A stretch of DNA of 64,000 nucleotides from Microbacterium paraoxydans (GTDB lineage Bacteria; Actinomycetota; Actinomycetes; Actinomycetales; Microbacteriaceae), in contig NZ_JAGTUK010000002.1 of NCBI RefSeq assembly GCF_018224615.1, forward strand, positions 835,603 to 899,602. Direction: 5' to 3'. This document shows positions 1 to 8,950 of this stretch, in pieces; positions within the stretch are counted from its first letter, which is position 1, and every line of letters starts with the position of its first letter. The notes beneath the pieces were generated by a model that did not search any database, was not told where the DNA came from, and saw only the letters and a list, made by a program, of their open reading frames with translations. Position numbers and translations under genes: made by a program.

Positions 1-443
1 AGATCCGACCACTCGGTGATCTCGATGCCGGAGTCGGCCAGGGCGGGGCGCACCAGGTTGGTCCACGCGGCTGCGTGCCGCAGCTGCAGCGCGTGGGCCT
101 CGCGGGAGATGTCGGCGAGTGCGTCGATCGGGGAGCGGCCGATGTTCGTCGGCACCGCGAGGCCGGTCATGATGCGTCGCTTGAGTCCGGCGACGCGCAC
201 CATGAAGAACTCGTCGAGGTTGCTCGCGAAGATCGCCAGGAAGTTCGCGCGCTCCAGCTCGGGCAGCGTCGGGTCCTCGGCGAGTTCCAGCACGCGCTGG
301 TTGAACGCCAGCCAGCTCAGCTCACGATCGAGGTACCGATGGTCGGGGAGCTGCGAGTCGGGGGACTCGAGAGCGTCGAAGTCGTCGTCTTCGGCGTCAC
401 CGAGCCCGGCGTCGGCGAGTGCGGGATCGATCATGGGGTACAT
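1..443 (-). CDS. ppk1: Polyphosphate kinase 1, N-terminal part (runs off the left edge)
   Basis: The first ~147 residues of RNA-degradosome-type polyphosphate kinase, which reversibly makes polyphosphate from ATP. The visible part holds the N-terminal domain with the family signatures [19 protein letters not shown] and [20 protein letters not shown]; the catalytic histidines lie in the missing part. The start is the ATG at 441-443 (MYPMIDPAL); a second in-frame ATG lies at 432-434. It is on the same strand as and 37 nt downstream of glnR, so the two are probably co-transcribed. The acidic stretch at residues ~17-25 before the domain is variable in the family. Family assignment is secure; the C-terminal end cannot be seen. 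Confidence 0.95.
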   Translation of the reverse strand, partial: MYPMIDPALADAGLGDAEDDDFDALESPDSQLPDHRYLDRELSWLAFNQRVLELAEDPTLPELERANFLAIFASNLDEFFMVRVAGLKRRIMTGLAVPTNIGRSPIDALADISREAHALQLRHAAAWTNLVRPALADSGIEITEWSD

Positions 444-480
444 CTAAGCACCGGGAGGTGTCGGGCGTGTGAACGCCCCG

Positions 481-1170
481 TCACCCCGCGCCGACGAGGC
501 TCTCGTCCTCGTACACGTTGAAGCGGTAGCCGACGTTGCGGACCGTGCCGATGATCTGCTCCTGATCGCCGAGCTTGGCCCTCAGCCGTCGCACGTGCAC
601 GTCGACCGTGCGGGTGCCGCCGAAGTAGTCGTAGCCCCACACCTCGCTGAGCAGCTGCTCGCGGGTGAACACGCGCGAGGGATGGGTGGCGAGGAAGTGC
701 AGCAGCTGGAACTCCTTGTAGGTGAGGTCGAGCGGCTTGCCGTGCAGCTTGGCGGAGTACGACTGCTCGTCGATCGTGATGCCGGACGCCTGCACGCGGG
801 CGGGTTCGGTCACCTCGTCGCGACGGGCGATCGCGAGGCGGACGCGCGCGTCGATCTCGGCGGGTCCGGCCGCGGCGAGCAGCACGTCGTCGATGCCCCA
901 GTCTCCGGACACCGCGCTCATGCCGCCCTCCGTGACGACGAGCAGAAGAGGCGCCTGCTGGCCGGTGGCACGCAGCAGGCGGCACAGCGACTTCGCGCCG
1001 ACGAGGTCGTGCCGCCCATCGACCATCACCACGTCGTACTCGGGGGCGTTCACGAGCTGCGCCGGTTCGGCGGGGATCTGGCGGGTGCGATGGCTGAGCA
1101 GCTCCAGCGCGGGGAGCACCTGCTCCGAGAGGGGAGCGTTGGTCAGAACCAGGACCAGGGCCACGCGCAC
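481..1170 (-). CDS. glnR: GlnR-type orphan nitrogen response regulator
   Basis: A 229-residue OmpR-family protein with an N-terminal receiver-like domain (residues ~1-110) and a C-terminal winged helix (~130-222). Stretches such as [20 protein letters not shown] and the recognition region [19 protein letters not shown] match actinobacterial GlnR closely. GlnR is an atypical regulator that works without a partner kinase and controls nitrogen-assimilation genes; consistent with that, no histidine kinase is adjacent. GTG start (1168-1170). It lies just upstream of ppk1 on the same strand and diverges from a small membrane-protein gene. Function in this organism is inferred from the family. Confidence 0.9.
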   Translation of the reverse strand: MRVALVLVLTNAPLSEQVLPALELLSHRTRQIPAEPAQLVNAPEYDVVMVDGRHDLVGAKSLCRLLRATGQQAPLLLVVTEGGMSAVSGDWGIDDVLLAAAGPAEIDARVRLAIARRDEVTEPARVQASGITIDEQSYSAKLHGKPLDLTYKEFQLLHFLATHPSRVFTREQLLSEVWGYDYFGGTRTVDVHVRRLRAKLGDQEQIIGTVRNVGYRFNVYEDESLVGAG

Positions 1171-1238
1171 TCCTCACCGGCGGGGGGATCGACGCCGTGC
1201 CGCCATGATAGCGGCCGCGGATGCGCAAGAATGGTGAC

Positions 1239-1529
1239 ATGTCAGAACCGGCCCTCGCTCCGCGCAACGCCTTCACCGGCGTGATCGTCGTATGGGCCGC
1301 GGCGTTCGTCGGCACGATCCTGATCGGCATCTTCGCGTCGGAGGAGTGGCGCATCCCGTGGATGCTCGTGGGGTTCGGCGCGATCGTGCTCCTCTCCTTC
1401 GCGGTGCAGCTCTGGTACGGCCGCACGCAGGGATTCATCTTCCGGGTGGCGAGCAGCGTGACCGGGTCTCTGCTGCTGATGGGCGTGATCTCGATCGGGT
1501 TCGGGCTGGCGGCGCTCATCCCGTCCTGA
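1239..1529 (+). CDS. Small membrane protein, three hydrophobic segments
   Basis: A 96-residue protein with three hydrophobic segments (roughly residues 14-34, 42-60 and 70-94) and almost no extramembrane part. The start is taken as ATG 1239 (MSEPALAPRN); an in-frame ATG at 1221 would add six residues but lies closer to the divergent glnR start and has no better ribosome site. I do not recognise a named family. It is divergent from glnR and followed by a microprotein gene and the nitrobindin gene on the same strand. Function unknown; probably an inner-membrane protein. Confidence 0.7.
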   Translation: MSEPALAPRNAFTGVIVVWAAAFVGTILIGIFASEEWRIPWMLVGFGAIVLLSFAVQLWYGRTQGFIFRVASSVTGSLLLMGVISIGFGLAALIPS

Positions 1530-1557
1530 CGCCGATCCGGCGCGGTATGGTGGATTC

Positions 1558-1671
1558 ATGGACATCATGGCGCTCGAAATCTTCTTCATCGGCCTTCTCG
1601 GCCTCGCGAGCCTGGCGATCGTCTTCGTGTCGGCCGTGGTGCTGCGCAACCTGTTCCGCGGCCAGCGCTGA
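1558..1671 (+). CDS. Putative 37-residue single-span membrane microprotein
   Basis: A short frame, ATG 1558 to TGA 1669-1671, encoding 37 residues that start MDIMALEIFFIGLLG and end VVLRNLFRGQR. One hydrophobic helix (residues ~7-30) followed by a basic tail is the classical N-out/C-in single-span pattern. It ends 7 nt before the GTG of the nitrobindin gene, so translation could be coupled. No family recognised. The support is composition, position and coupling only; it could be a non-coding stretch between two genes. Confidence 0.45.
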   Translation: MDIMALEIFFIGLLGLASLAIVFVSAVVLRNLFRGQR

Positions 1672-1678
1672 CGAGATC

Positions 1679-2281
1679 GTGATCGAGCTCCCGACCGACC
1701 TTCCCGCCGACCTGGCCCCGCTCGCGTGGCTGATCGGGGTCTGGGAGGGCACCGGTGTGATCGACTACCCGGTCGGCGAGGAGCGTCTGCAGGGCGAGTT
1801 CACCCACCGCGTCAGCTTCAGCCATGACGGCGGGCCCTTCCTGAACTACGCCGCGACGGCGACGTTCACGGGCGACGAGCAGTCCGTGTCGATCCCGCTG
1901 ACCGCCGAGTCCGGTTTCTGGCGGCTCGCGCGTCCGGCTGCCGCGACCGACGCCGGTCCGGCGCTGCTTCCCCCCACGGCCGCACCCGTCGCCCGCACCG
2001 TCGACGACGTCGAGGAACTGCGTGCCCCGAACGGCGCGTTCCCGCTGGAGGTCTCGATCGCCCGGTCGGACGGCGTGGTCGAGTACTACCTCGGCGAGAT
2101 CAACGGTCCCCGCGTCGACCTGTCCTCCGATGCGATCGTGCGCGGAGCGGGCACCAAGGAGTACGGCTCGGCATCGCGCATGTACGGCCTGGTCGACGGC
2201 CACCTGCTCTGGGCGTGGGACATCTCTGCGCTCGGAACACCGCTGCGCGCACATGCCTCGGCCCGCCTCGCGCGGGTGTGA
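1679..2281 (+). CDS. Nitrobindin-like heme-binding beta-barrel protein (FABP/DUF1794 family)
   Basis: A 200-residue protein of the THAP4/nitrobindin-like family, a small beta-barrel that binds heme b and handles nitric oxide or peroxynitrite. The family signature is near the N-terminus (LAWLIGVWEGTGVIDYP), and a His lies in the last strand (LRAHASARLARV), where the proximal heme ligand sits in the family. The start is GTG 1679 because the frame upstream overlaps the microprotein in a different frame and is not hydrophobic-core-like. The following ygfZ-type gene begins at or just after this stop (GTGA junction), the same pairing seen in other actinobacteria. Confidence 0.85.
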   Translation: MIELPTDLPADLAPLAWLIGVWEGTGVIDYPVGEERLQGEFTHRVSFSHDGGPFLNYAATATFTGDEQSVSIPLTAESGFWRLARPAAATDAGPALLPPTAAPVARTVDDVEELRAPNGAFPLEVSIARSDGVVEYYLGEINGPRVDLSSDAIVRGAGTKEYGSASRMYGLVDGHLLWAWDISALGTPLRAHASARLARV

Positions 2282-2301
2282 GCGAAGAGAGGCGGAGCGG
2301 A

Positions 2302-3417
2302 ATGGGCGCATTCGACGAGCGGAGCGGCGCGGTCCTCGGCGACGGCGGCGTGGCGCACTTCGGCGATCCCTTCCGTGAACAGCGCTGGCTTGCCGCGGGG
2401 GAGGCCCTGGTCCCGCTCGACGATCGCGCCGTGATCGAGGTGGCGGGCCCCGAGCGCCTCGGCTGGCTCGACTCGATCACGTCGCAGGCGGTCGGGCACC
2501 TCGCCCCAGGCGAGAGCACGGAGCTGCTGGTCCTCGATCCGCAGGGGCGGGTGGAGCATGCGGCGGGCGTCGTCGACGACGGTGCCGCGACCTGGCTGAT
2601 CGTTGACGCGGCCGACGCCGATGCTCTGGCCACCTGGCTGGTCCGCATGAAGTTCCGCACGCAGGCCGCGGTCGAGGTCCGCGAGGACGTCGCCCTGGTG
2701 GGCTTCGTGGACGGCGGCCCCGCATCCGAGCGGATCCGCCGCATCGACGGTGCGCTCGTGTGGGTCGACCCCTGGCAGCACGTCGGTGCGGGTGGGCACC
2801 AATACGCGGAGACCCCGGAGCATCCCGGCGCCGATCTGGCCTGGCGCATCGCGATCATTCCGCACGAGCATGTGCCCGAGCTCGCGGCAGCCCTCACCGA
2901 CGGTGAGGTGGCGGGGCTCCTGGCCGCCGAGGCGCTGCGCGTCGCGGCGTGGCGACCGCGTTGGGCATCGGAGGTGGACGAGCGCTCGCTGCCGCACGAG
3001 TCCGATTGGCTGCGCAGCGCGGTGCACCTCAACAAGGGCTGCTATCGCGGACAGGAGACGGTGGCCAAGGTGCACAACCTCGGCCATCCGCCGCGCCGGC
3101 TCGCCGCACTGCACCTCGACGGCAGCGACGCGGTGCTGCCCGAGCCCGGTGCCCCGGTGTTCGCGGGCGAAGACGAGGTCGGGCACGTCACCTCGGTCGC
3201 TCGGCACCACGAGGAGGGCCCCATCGCGCTCGCGATCCTGTCACGTCGGGCGCCGGTCGGTGATCTCGTGGTGCGTGCCGACGGTGTGGACATCGCGGCT
3301 TCGCAACAGGTCATCGTGCCCGCGGATGCGGGTGCCACCGCCGACGTGCCCCGCCTGACGCGCCTGTCTCGCCGCCCGTCCGCGCCGGACCCGCGGGACG
3401 TCGATCAGCGCGGCTGA
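2302..3417 (+). CDS. Folate-dependent Fe-S cluster protein, YgfZ/GcvT-like
   Basis: A 371-residue protein of the YgfZ/CAF17 family, which uses tetrahydrofolate to help repair or assemble certain Fe-S enzymes. The diagnostic motif KGCYRGQE with its conserved Cys is present (HLNKGCYRGQETVAK, about residue 235-250), and a C-terminal barrel domain follows. ATG 2302 is preceded by AGAGAGG at good spacing; a GTG at 2278 overlapping the nitrobindin stop (GTGA) is the alternative start. Forms an operon with the nitrobindin gene. Family confident; the target enzyme is unknown. Confidence 0.9.
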   Translation: MGAFDERSGAVLGDGGVAHFGDPFREQRWLAAGEALVPLDDRAVIEVAGPERLGWLDSITSQAVGHLAPGESTELLVLDPQGRVEHAAGVVDDGAATWLIVDAADADALATWLVRMKFRTQAAVEVREDVALVGFVDGGPASERIRRIDGALVWVDPWQHVGAGGHQYAETPEHPGADLAWRIAIIPHEHVPELAAALTDGEVAGLLAAEALRVAAWRPRWASEVDERSLPHESDWLRSAVHLNKGCYRGQETVAKVHNLGHPPRRLAALHLDGSDAVLPEPGAPVFAGEDEVGHVTSVARHHEEGPIALAILSRRAPVGDLVVRADGVDIAASQQVIVPADAGATADVPRLTRLSRRPSAPDPRDVDQRG

Positions 3418-3462
3418 GCAGCGAGGCCCCGCCCCGGGCCGGCAGGCTTCGCTCGCTCGTGC

Positions 3463-4986
3463 CTAGAGCGTGGGGTGCGGGGCCGTGTGCCCCGACCGCG
3501 CTGCCGCGTACTCGAGGATGCGGCGGCGGGCGAGGAACCATCCTCCGATGAGGGCGGGGATCACCACCACGAGGCTGCCGACCGTCCAGGTGCCCGTCGG
3601 GTAGTCGAGTGCCATGAGCACGACCACCGACGCCAGGAAGGCGAGCGTGAGGTACGAGGTGAACGGCGCTCCGAAGAGTCGGAACGCGGGACGCTGGAGC
3701 TTTCCGAGGGCAGCCAGCTTCTGCAGTCGCAGCTGGCACAGGATGATCGTCCCCCACGCGGTGATGATGCCGAGCGCCGACAGGTTCAAGACGATCTCGA
3801 AGGCGCTCTCCGGAACCACGGCGTTCAGGAGGACGCCCCCGAGGGCAAAGATCGCCGTGAAGACGATGCCGGCCACCGGGACGCCGCGCTTGCTCATGCG
3901 GGCGGCCACGCGGGGCGCGGCGCCCGACGACGCGAGCGAGTGGAAGACGCGCCCCGTCGAGTACAGGCCGGCGTTGAGACCGGACACGGCGGCGGTGATG
4001 ACGATGAAGTTCATGACGCTGCCGGCGACAGCGCCGACCTCGGGCCCGCCGATGTGGGAGAAGAAGGTGACGAACGGGCTCTCGCCTGCTTGATAGACGG
4101 TGTAAGGGAGCAGAAGAGCGAGGAGCAGCACCGACCCTACGTAGAACACGCCGATGCGCAGGATCACGGAGTTCACGGCGCGGGGCATGAGCTTCTCCGG
4201 ATCCTGCGTCTCTCCCGCTGCGGTCCCGACCAGCTCGATGGAGGCGTAGGCGAACACGACGCCCTGCATGACGATGACGGCGGGCAGTATGCCCTCCGGC
4301 ATGAAGCCCCCGTGTGCGGCCAGCATCGCGAGCCCGGTCGGTCCCTGATCCGTGTGCCAGCCCGCGGCGAGGAACACGATGCCCACGACGAGGAAGAGTG
4401 CCAGGGCTCCGACCTTCACAATGGAGAACCAGAACTCCATTTCGCCGAAGAGCCGCACCGAGACGAGGTTGAGTCCGACGACGACGATGAGGGCGATGAG
4501 GGCGACGAGCCACTGGGGGAGGACGCGGAACGCGGACCAGTAGTGGACGTAGAGCGCGACGGCGGTCGAGTCGACGATCGCCACCATGCCCCAGTTGAGG
4601 AGGTAAAGCCAGCCGGCGGCGAACGCGAGCTTCTCACCGTAGAACTCGCGCGCGTACGAGATGAACGACCCGGACGACGGCCGATGGATCACCAGCTCGC
4701 CGAGCGCGCGCAGGATGAAGAACGCGAAGACCCCGCACACCAGATAGGACACGGCGAGCAGAGGGCCCGCGGAGTGGAGTCGGCCCCCCGCACCCATGAA
4801 GAGACCGGTGCCGATCGCCCCTCCCAGCGCGATCATCTGCAGATGTCGCCCCTTCAGCGCCGCCTTGTACCCGTGCTGTTCGTGCGAGAAGTCCTGGACC
4901 GACGTGGCGACGTCGCCCAGGCGCTCCCGTTCGTTCTCCCGCTCCGTGCCGGTGTCGTGCGGTTGATGTGCGTCTGTGGTGGCCAT
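3463..4986 (-). CDS. ansP: L-asparagine permease (APC superfamily)
   Basis: A 507-residue amino-acid/proton symporter with twelve predicted membrane segments. It follows Escherichia coli AnsP over its whole length, e.g. [19 protein letters not shown] in helix 1, [35 protein letters not shown] and [10 protein letters not shown]. The predicted role is import of L-asparagine as a nitrogen source. The start is ATG 4984-4986, which has AGGAG five bases upstream; an upstream in-frame start at 5019 lacks one. It converges on the ygfZ-type gene. Substrate is inferred from similarity; related permeases take other amino acids. Confidence 0.85.
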   Translation of the reverse strand: MATTDAHQPHDTGTERENERERLGDVATSVQDFSHEQHGYKAALKGRHLQMIALGGAIGTGLFMGAGGRLHSAGPLLAVSYLVCGVFAFFILRALGELVIHRPSSGSFISYAREFYGEKLAFAAGWLYLLNWGMVAIVDSTAVALYVHYWSAFRVLPQWLVALIALIVVVGLNLVSVRLFGEMEFWFSIVKVGALALFLVVGIVFLAAGWHTDQGPTGLAMLAAHGGFMPEGILPAVIVMQGVVFAYASIELVGTAAGETQDPEKLMPRAVNSVILRIGVFYVGSVLLLALLLPYTVYQAGESPFVTFFSHIGGPEVGAVAGSVMNFIVITAAVSGLNAGLYSTGRVFHSLASSGAAPRVAARMSKRGVPVAGIVFTAIFALGGVLLNAVVPESAFEIVLNLSALGIITAWGTIILCQLRLQKLAALGKLQRPAFRLFGAPFTSYLTLAFLASVVVLMALDYPTGTWTVGSLVVVIPALIGGWFLARRRILEYAAARSGHTAPHPTL

Positions 4987-5108
4987 CGATGCTCCTGTCC
5001 TACGGCAGCGTTGCCTCAAGCGACGCCACCGTGCGTCTCTGTGTCGTGTAAGACGTTACCCGTCGGGCAGAGGGCTCATGCAGAACATCGGAATGCCCCC
5101 GTCGGAGG

Positions 5109-5939
5109 TCAGGCGTCCACGCGGGGAGCGACCGAGGCCCACGGGACCGTGAGCTCGCCGAGCCGCCACCGGTTGCTTCCGCCGAGCACCGGCCAACCCG
5201 CATCGCGCAATGCGGACGCCGCCGCGACGAAGCGCTGCGTGGACCCGAACGCCGACAGGGGCGCGGCGCGGTCCCACTCGCGGTCGAGATCCTCGAGCAA
5301 TGCGTGAATGCGTTCCCCGGGAACATTGCGATGGATCAGCGCCTTGGGCAGCCGCTCCGCGACGATGCTCGGTCGCTCCAGGTCGGCCAGCCGGAGCGAG
5401 AGCGTGAAGCGCACGGCCGTGCCGTCGGCCGTCACGTCGACCCAGCTGGACACGCGTCCGAGCTCGTCGCACGTGCCCTCCACGAGCAGCCCGTCCGCCG
5501 CGAGGCGGTCGGCCATGGTGCGCCAGGCGGCGGCGACCTCCCCCTCGTCGTACTGCCGCAGCACGTTCATCGCCCGGATCACCGCCGGGTGCCGCCCACC
5601 GGGCAACGGCACCTCGAACCCCCCGCGCGAGAACGATACATCGAGGTCGGCGGGGAACGGTGTGCGGCCGGCGCGCACCTCCGCCAGCTGTGTCTTCGCG
5701 GTCGCGACGCGCTCCGGGTCGAGTTCCAGCCCCACGACGGCGACGTCCGGGCGGGCACGGCGTAGACGCGCCGCGAGCTCGAGCGCTGTGACGCCGCTCG
5801 CGCCATAGCCGAGGTCGACGACCAGCGGGTCTCTGGCCCGCCGCAGCGCCGGGCTTGCGGCGATCCAGCGGTCGTTGCGACGCAGTCGATTCGTCCCGGT
5901 CGTGCCGCGGGTCGGCCGTCCGAGCGGAGATGACGCCAT
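5109..5939 (-). CDS. Class I SAM-dependent methyltransferase-like protein
   Basis: A 276-residue protein with a SAM-binding Rossmann signature near residue 40 (VVDLGYGASGVTALELAARL) and an acidic motif II (VVGLELDPERVATAK). The rest is not recognisable as a characterised methyltransferase, so substrate is unknown. The start at ATG 5937-5939 (MASSPLGRP) has GAGAGG nine bases upstream. It is divergent from gpmA, 60 bp away, and the two promoters must share that gap. Similar actinobacterial proteins are annotated only as methyltransferases. Confidence 0.7.
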   Translation of the reverse strand: MASSPLGRPTRGTTGTNRLRRNDRWIAASPALRRARDPLVVDLGYGASGVTALELAARLRRARPDVAVVGLELDPERVATAKTQLAEVRAGRTPFPADLDVSFSRGGFEVPLPGGRHPAVIRAMNVLRQYDEGEVAAAWRTMADRLAADGLLVEGTCDELGRVSSWVDVTADGTAVRFTLSLRLADLERPSIVAERLPKALIHRNVPGERIHALLEDLDREWDRAAPLSAFGSTQRFVAAASALRDAGWPVLGGSNRWRLGELTVPWASVAPRVDA

Positions 5940-5999
5940 GCGTCCATCCTCTCCCGTCCGCAGCCCTGCGCGATCCACGGCCCCGGATAAACTGGCCGC

Positions 6000-6749
6000 A
6001 TGACTGCGAAGCGCACCCTGATCCTGCTCCGCCACGGCCAGAGCGAGTGGAACGAACTGAACCTCTTCACCGGCTGGGTGGACGTCCGCTTGACCGAGCA
6101 GGGCAAGGGCGAGGCCCGTCGCGGCGGTGAGCTGCTCGCCGAGTCCGGCATCCTCCCCGACGTGCTGCACACCTCGCTGCTCAGCCGCGCGATCCAGACG
6201 GCCGACATCGCCCTCGACGCGGCCGACCGGCTGTGGATCCCGGTCACGCGCTCCTGGCGACTCAACGAGCGCCACTACGGGGCGCTGCAGGGCAAGGACA
6301 AGGCGCAGACGCTCGAGGAGTTCGGTCCGGAGCAGTTCCAGCTGTGGCGTCGTTCGTTCGACGTGCCGCCGCCCCCGCTCGCCGACGAGAGCGAGTTCAG
6401 TCAGGTGAACGATCCGCGCTACGCGCACATCGACGGCGAGGTCCCGCGCACCGAGTCGCTCAAGCTCGTGATCGACCGCCTGCTGCCGTACTGGGAGAAC
6501 GCGATCGTGCCCGACCTCGAGGCAGGCAAGACCGTCCTGGTGACGGCGCACGGCAACTCCCTGCGCGGACTCGTGAAGCACCTCGAGGGGATCAGCGACG
6601 ACGACATCGCCGCCCTCAACATCCCGACGGGTATCCCGCTGGTCTACGAGCTCGATGAGAACAATGTGCCGACCGGACCCGGCCGCTACCTCGACCCGGA
6701 GGCCGCCGCTGCCGGTGCCGCCGCCGTCGCCGCGCAGGGCAAGAAGTAA
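6000..6749 (+). CDS. gpmA: 2,3-bisphosphoglycerate-dependent phosphoglycerate mutase
   Basis: A 249-residue glycolytic enzyme interconverting 3- and 2-phosphoglycerate. The catalytic phospho-histidine motif is at the N-terminus ([20 protein letters not shown]), followed by [11 protein letters not shown] and the second catalytic His in [14 protein letters not shown]. Full length for the dPGM family, with an Ala-rich C-terminal tail. Ends in a strong bidirectional terminator shared with phoU. gpm next to senX3-regX3 and phoU is a conserved actinobacterial arrangement. Confidence 0.96.
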   Translation: MTAKRTLILLRHGQSEWNELNLFTGWVDVRLTEQGKGEARRGGELLAESGILPDVLHTSLLSRAIQTADIALDAADRLWIPVTRSWRLNERHYGALQGKDKAQTLEEFGPEQFQLWRRSFDVPPPPLADESEFSQVNDPRYAHIDGEVPRTESLKLVIDRLLPYWENAIVPDLEAGKTVLVTAHGNSLRGLVKHLEGISDDDIAALNIPTGIPLVYELDENNVPTGPGRYLDPEAAAAGAAAVAAQGKK

Positions 6750-6764
6750 CCTCCGCCCGAACCG

Positions 6765-6807
6765 CGAAGAGACCCCCTGTCACGGGAAGGCGCAGGGGGT
6801 CTCTTCG
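6765..6807. terminator. Bidirectional hairpin terminator between gpmA and phoU
   Basis: A perfect 15-bp inverted repeat, left arm 6765-6779 and right arm 6793-6807, with a 13-nt loop, lies between the convergent gpmA and phoU genes. There is no long T-run, as is usual in this GC-rich group. Confidence 0.85.
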
Positions 6808-6820
6808 TGTGCGGGGGCGC

Positions 6821-7516
6821 TCAGGCGTGCCCGAGCTCCTGCTGCTCCACGGCGAGCGCGATGTCCTCTTCCTCGACGTGCCAGTCGCCCGTGGAGAGGT
6901 ACACCACCTTCTTGGCGACCGCGACCGCGTGGTCGGCAAAGCGCTCGTGGTAGCGGCTGGCCAGGGTGGCGTCGACCGTGGCGACCGCCTCGCCCTTCCA
7001 GTTGTCGCTGAGCACCTTCTCGAACACGCTGGCGTGCAGTTCGTCCACGTCGTCGTCGGCATTGCGGATCTGGTCGGCGAACTTGAGGTCCTGCGTGCGG
7101 AGTAGCTCGGCGAGGGTGCGGGAGATCTCCACGTCGAGCTCGCCCATCCGCACGAACGTGCCCTTGAGGCCCTTCGGGATGGCGCGCTCGGGGAACCGCA
7201 GACGCGCGAGCTGGGCGATGTGCTCCGACATGTCGCCCATGCGCTCCAGGGAGGCGCTCACCCGCAGCGCCGTGACGACGATGCGCAGGTCGCGGGCGAC
7301 CGGCTGCTGCCGCGCGAGGATCTCGATGGCCTGCTCGTCGAGGGCGACGGCCAGCTCGTCGATCTTGGCGTCGTCGGCGATGACCTCCTCGGCCAGGGCG
7401 ACGTCGCTGGTCGCGAATGCCCGCGTCGCCTTGTCGATCGAGACCGTGACGAGGTCGGCGATCTCGACGAGGCGGGACTGCAGGTCCTCGAGGGACTGGT
7501 GGAAGACTTCGCGCAT
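6821..7516 (-). CDS. phoU: Phosphate signalling protein PhoU
   Basis: A 231-residue all-helical protein made of two PhoU repeats with the E(D)xxxD-type metal-binding motifs (first repeat around ASLERMGDMSEHIAQLARL, second around SRYHERFADHAVAVAKKV). PhoU links the Pst phosphate importer to its sensor kinase and restrains it when phosphate is plentiful. The gene is divergent from senX3, its presumed partner, and converges on gpmA. Full length for the family; no Pst genes are in the window. Confidence 0.95.
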   Translation of the reverse strand: MREVFHQSLEDLQSRLVEIADLVTVSIDKATRAFATSDVALAEEVIADDAKIDELAVALDEQAIEILARQQPVARDLRIVVTALRVSASLERMGDMSEHIAQLARLRFPERAIPKGLKGTFVRMGELDVEISRTLAELLRTQDLKFADQIRNADDDVDELHASVFEKVLSDNWKGEAVATVDATLASRYHERFADHAVAVAKKVVYLSTGDWHVEEEDIALAVEQQELGHA

Positions 7517-7628
7517 GGGGGCGCAACCTTTCGTTCGGATCTCTGCTGAGTCGTCAGCGCGAGGCGGCGGGGCGTCCGCACGAGTGTGGGCCCGCGCGCG
7601 CAGGCCCGAAGCGATTGTCTGCTCCGAA

Positions 7629-7639
7629 GGTTAACGAAC
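7629..7639 (-). promoter_or_regulatory. Possible PHO-box half site between phoU and senX3
   Basis: On the minus strand the bases read GTTCGTTAACC, resembling the GTTCA/ACC pattern of actinobacterial phosphate-regulon boxes, within the 213-bp gap between phoU and senX3. Only one clear repeat is visible, so this is tentative. Confidence 0.25.
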
Positions 7640-7729
7640 GGTGCCCAGCGAGTGAATAGTACGTCTCGCGTCCCCGTCAGACCGCGGAAACCCGCCGGAC
7701 GGGCGGTGAACGCGCTCTACGCTGGTGTC

Positions 7730-8950
7730 ATGACGCTCCCGCAGCTCGCGCTGTCCTCCCTTGCCATCGGGCTGGTGATCGGCGTCGGGCTCTCGCTTCT
7801 CGTGGCCTGGGCGTACCGTGCCAGGGCGCGTGCCGAGCAGGAGACGTCGACGTCGATCCCGCAGGGGATGACCGACGTGCTGGGCAGCATGGACGACGCG
7901 GCCTGCGTGGTCGATGCCTCCGGTCTGGTGCTCGCGACCTCGCGCGCCGCGTCGCGCTTCGGTATCGAGGTGGGGTCCACGCTCGACAACCCGGAGCTGC
8001 GTCAGCTGGTGCGCGGCGTGCGCGCGTCCGGCGAGACCGCGACGGAGTCCCTGCGGATCACACGCGGAGGCCTGAGTCTCGACCCCCGGCTCGTGTCGGC
8101 CCGGGCGAGTGCGATCGGTGCGCGTCTGGTGCTGCTGATCGTGCGTGACGTGACGGAGCAGGAGCGCCTGGACCAGATGCGTCGCGACTTCGTGGCGAAC
8201 ACGAGTCACGAGCTCAAGACGCCGGTCGGGGCCGTGAGCCTGCTCGCGGAGGCGATCGAGTCGGCCGCCGACGACCCGGCACAGGTTCGGGCATTCGCGG
8301 CCCGCATCTCGGCAGAGGCCAGCCGGCTCGGTCAGCTCACGGGGCGCATCATGAGCCTTTCCCGGCTGCAGGCGGAGGACGGGCTGACGGAGGTCGGCCC
8401 GGTCGCGATCGACGAGGTGATCGCGTCGTCGATCGAAGCGCATGTCGTGCAGGCCGACTCCGCCGGTGTGGAGCTCGCGCGCGGCGGCGATCGCGGCGTG
8501 TGGGTGCGGGGCGACGCCCAGATCCTCATCGAGGCGGTGGGGAATCTCATCGCCAACGCCATCGTGTACTCCCCGCGAGGCTCGCGGGTCGGGGTGGGCG
8601 TCCGCGCCGACGACGAGGTGGTCGAGATCGCGGTGTCCGATCAGGGGATCGGGATCGCCGAGGCCGACCGGGAACGGATCTTCGAGCGCTTCTACCGGGC
8701 AGATGAAGCACGGTCGCGGCGCACGGGCGGCACGGGCCTCGGCCTGTCGATCGTGAAGCACGCGACGCAGCGCCACGGCGGCGAGGTTCGCCTGTGGTCG
8801 CGGCCCGGTCGCGGCTCGACGTTCACGATCCGTCTGCCGCAGATCGATGCCCCCGCGAACGCGGATCGCGACAAGAAGAACAAGAAGAAGCGCGCGCGCA
8901 AGGCGGTCAAAGCCACCGGTGCGCGCGTCCGAAACGGAGAAACCGCATGA
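7730..8950 (+). CDS. senX3: Sensor histidine kinase SenX3
   Basis: A 406-residue phosphate-sensing kinase. One membrane helix (residues ~5-28) is followed by a PAS-like region (~45-140), the HisKA domain with phospho-acceptor His in FVANTSHELKTPVGAV, and an HATPase domain with the N box (VGNLIANAIVYSP), DQGIGIAEADRERIFERFYR and GGTGLGLSIVKH. The tail is strongly basic (KKNKKKRARK). ATG 7730 immediately precedes the membrane helix. Its stop overlaps the regX3 start by 4 bp (ATGA), a textbook two-component operon. Confidence 0.93.
   Translation: MTLPQLALSSLAIGLVIGVGLSLLVAWAYRARARAEQETSTSIPQGMTDVLGSMDDAACVVDASGLVLATSRAASRFGIEVGSTLDNPELRQLVRGVRASGETATESLRITRGGLSLDPRLVSARASAIGARLVLLIVRDVTEQERLDQMRRDFVANTSHELKTPVGAVSLLAEAIESAADDPAQVRAFAARISAEASRLGQLTGRIMSLSRLQAEDGLTEVGPVAIDEVIASSIEAHVVQADSAGVELARGGDRGVWVRGDAQILIEAVGNLIANAIVYSPRGSRVGVGVRADDEVVEIAVSDQGIGIAEADRERIFERFYRADEARSRRTGGTGLGLSIVKHATQRHGGEVRLWSRPGRGSTFTIRLPQIDAPANADRDKKNKKKRARKAVKATGARVRNGETA

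Noticed and set aside
3421..3490. Terminator between ygfZ-type and ansP genes
   Set aside because: GGCCCCGC/GCGGGGCC repeats exist, but one arm is within the ansP coding end and the loop would be about 45 nt.
4987..5108. GlnR-box candidate before the asparagine permease (GTAAC followed by TTAC)
   Set aside because: Only one half site fits; the GAAAC-type second site at the required spacing is missing.
3475..5307. A 610-codon plus-strand frame rich in Glu, Asp and His
   Set aside because: Antisense to the asparagine permease; composition is the mirror of hydrophobic codons.
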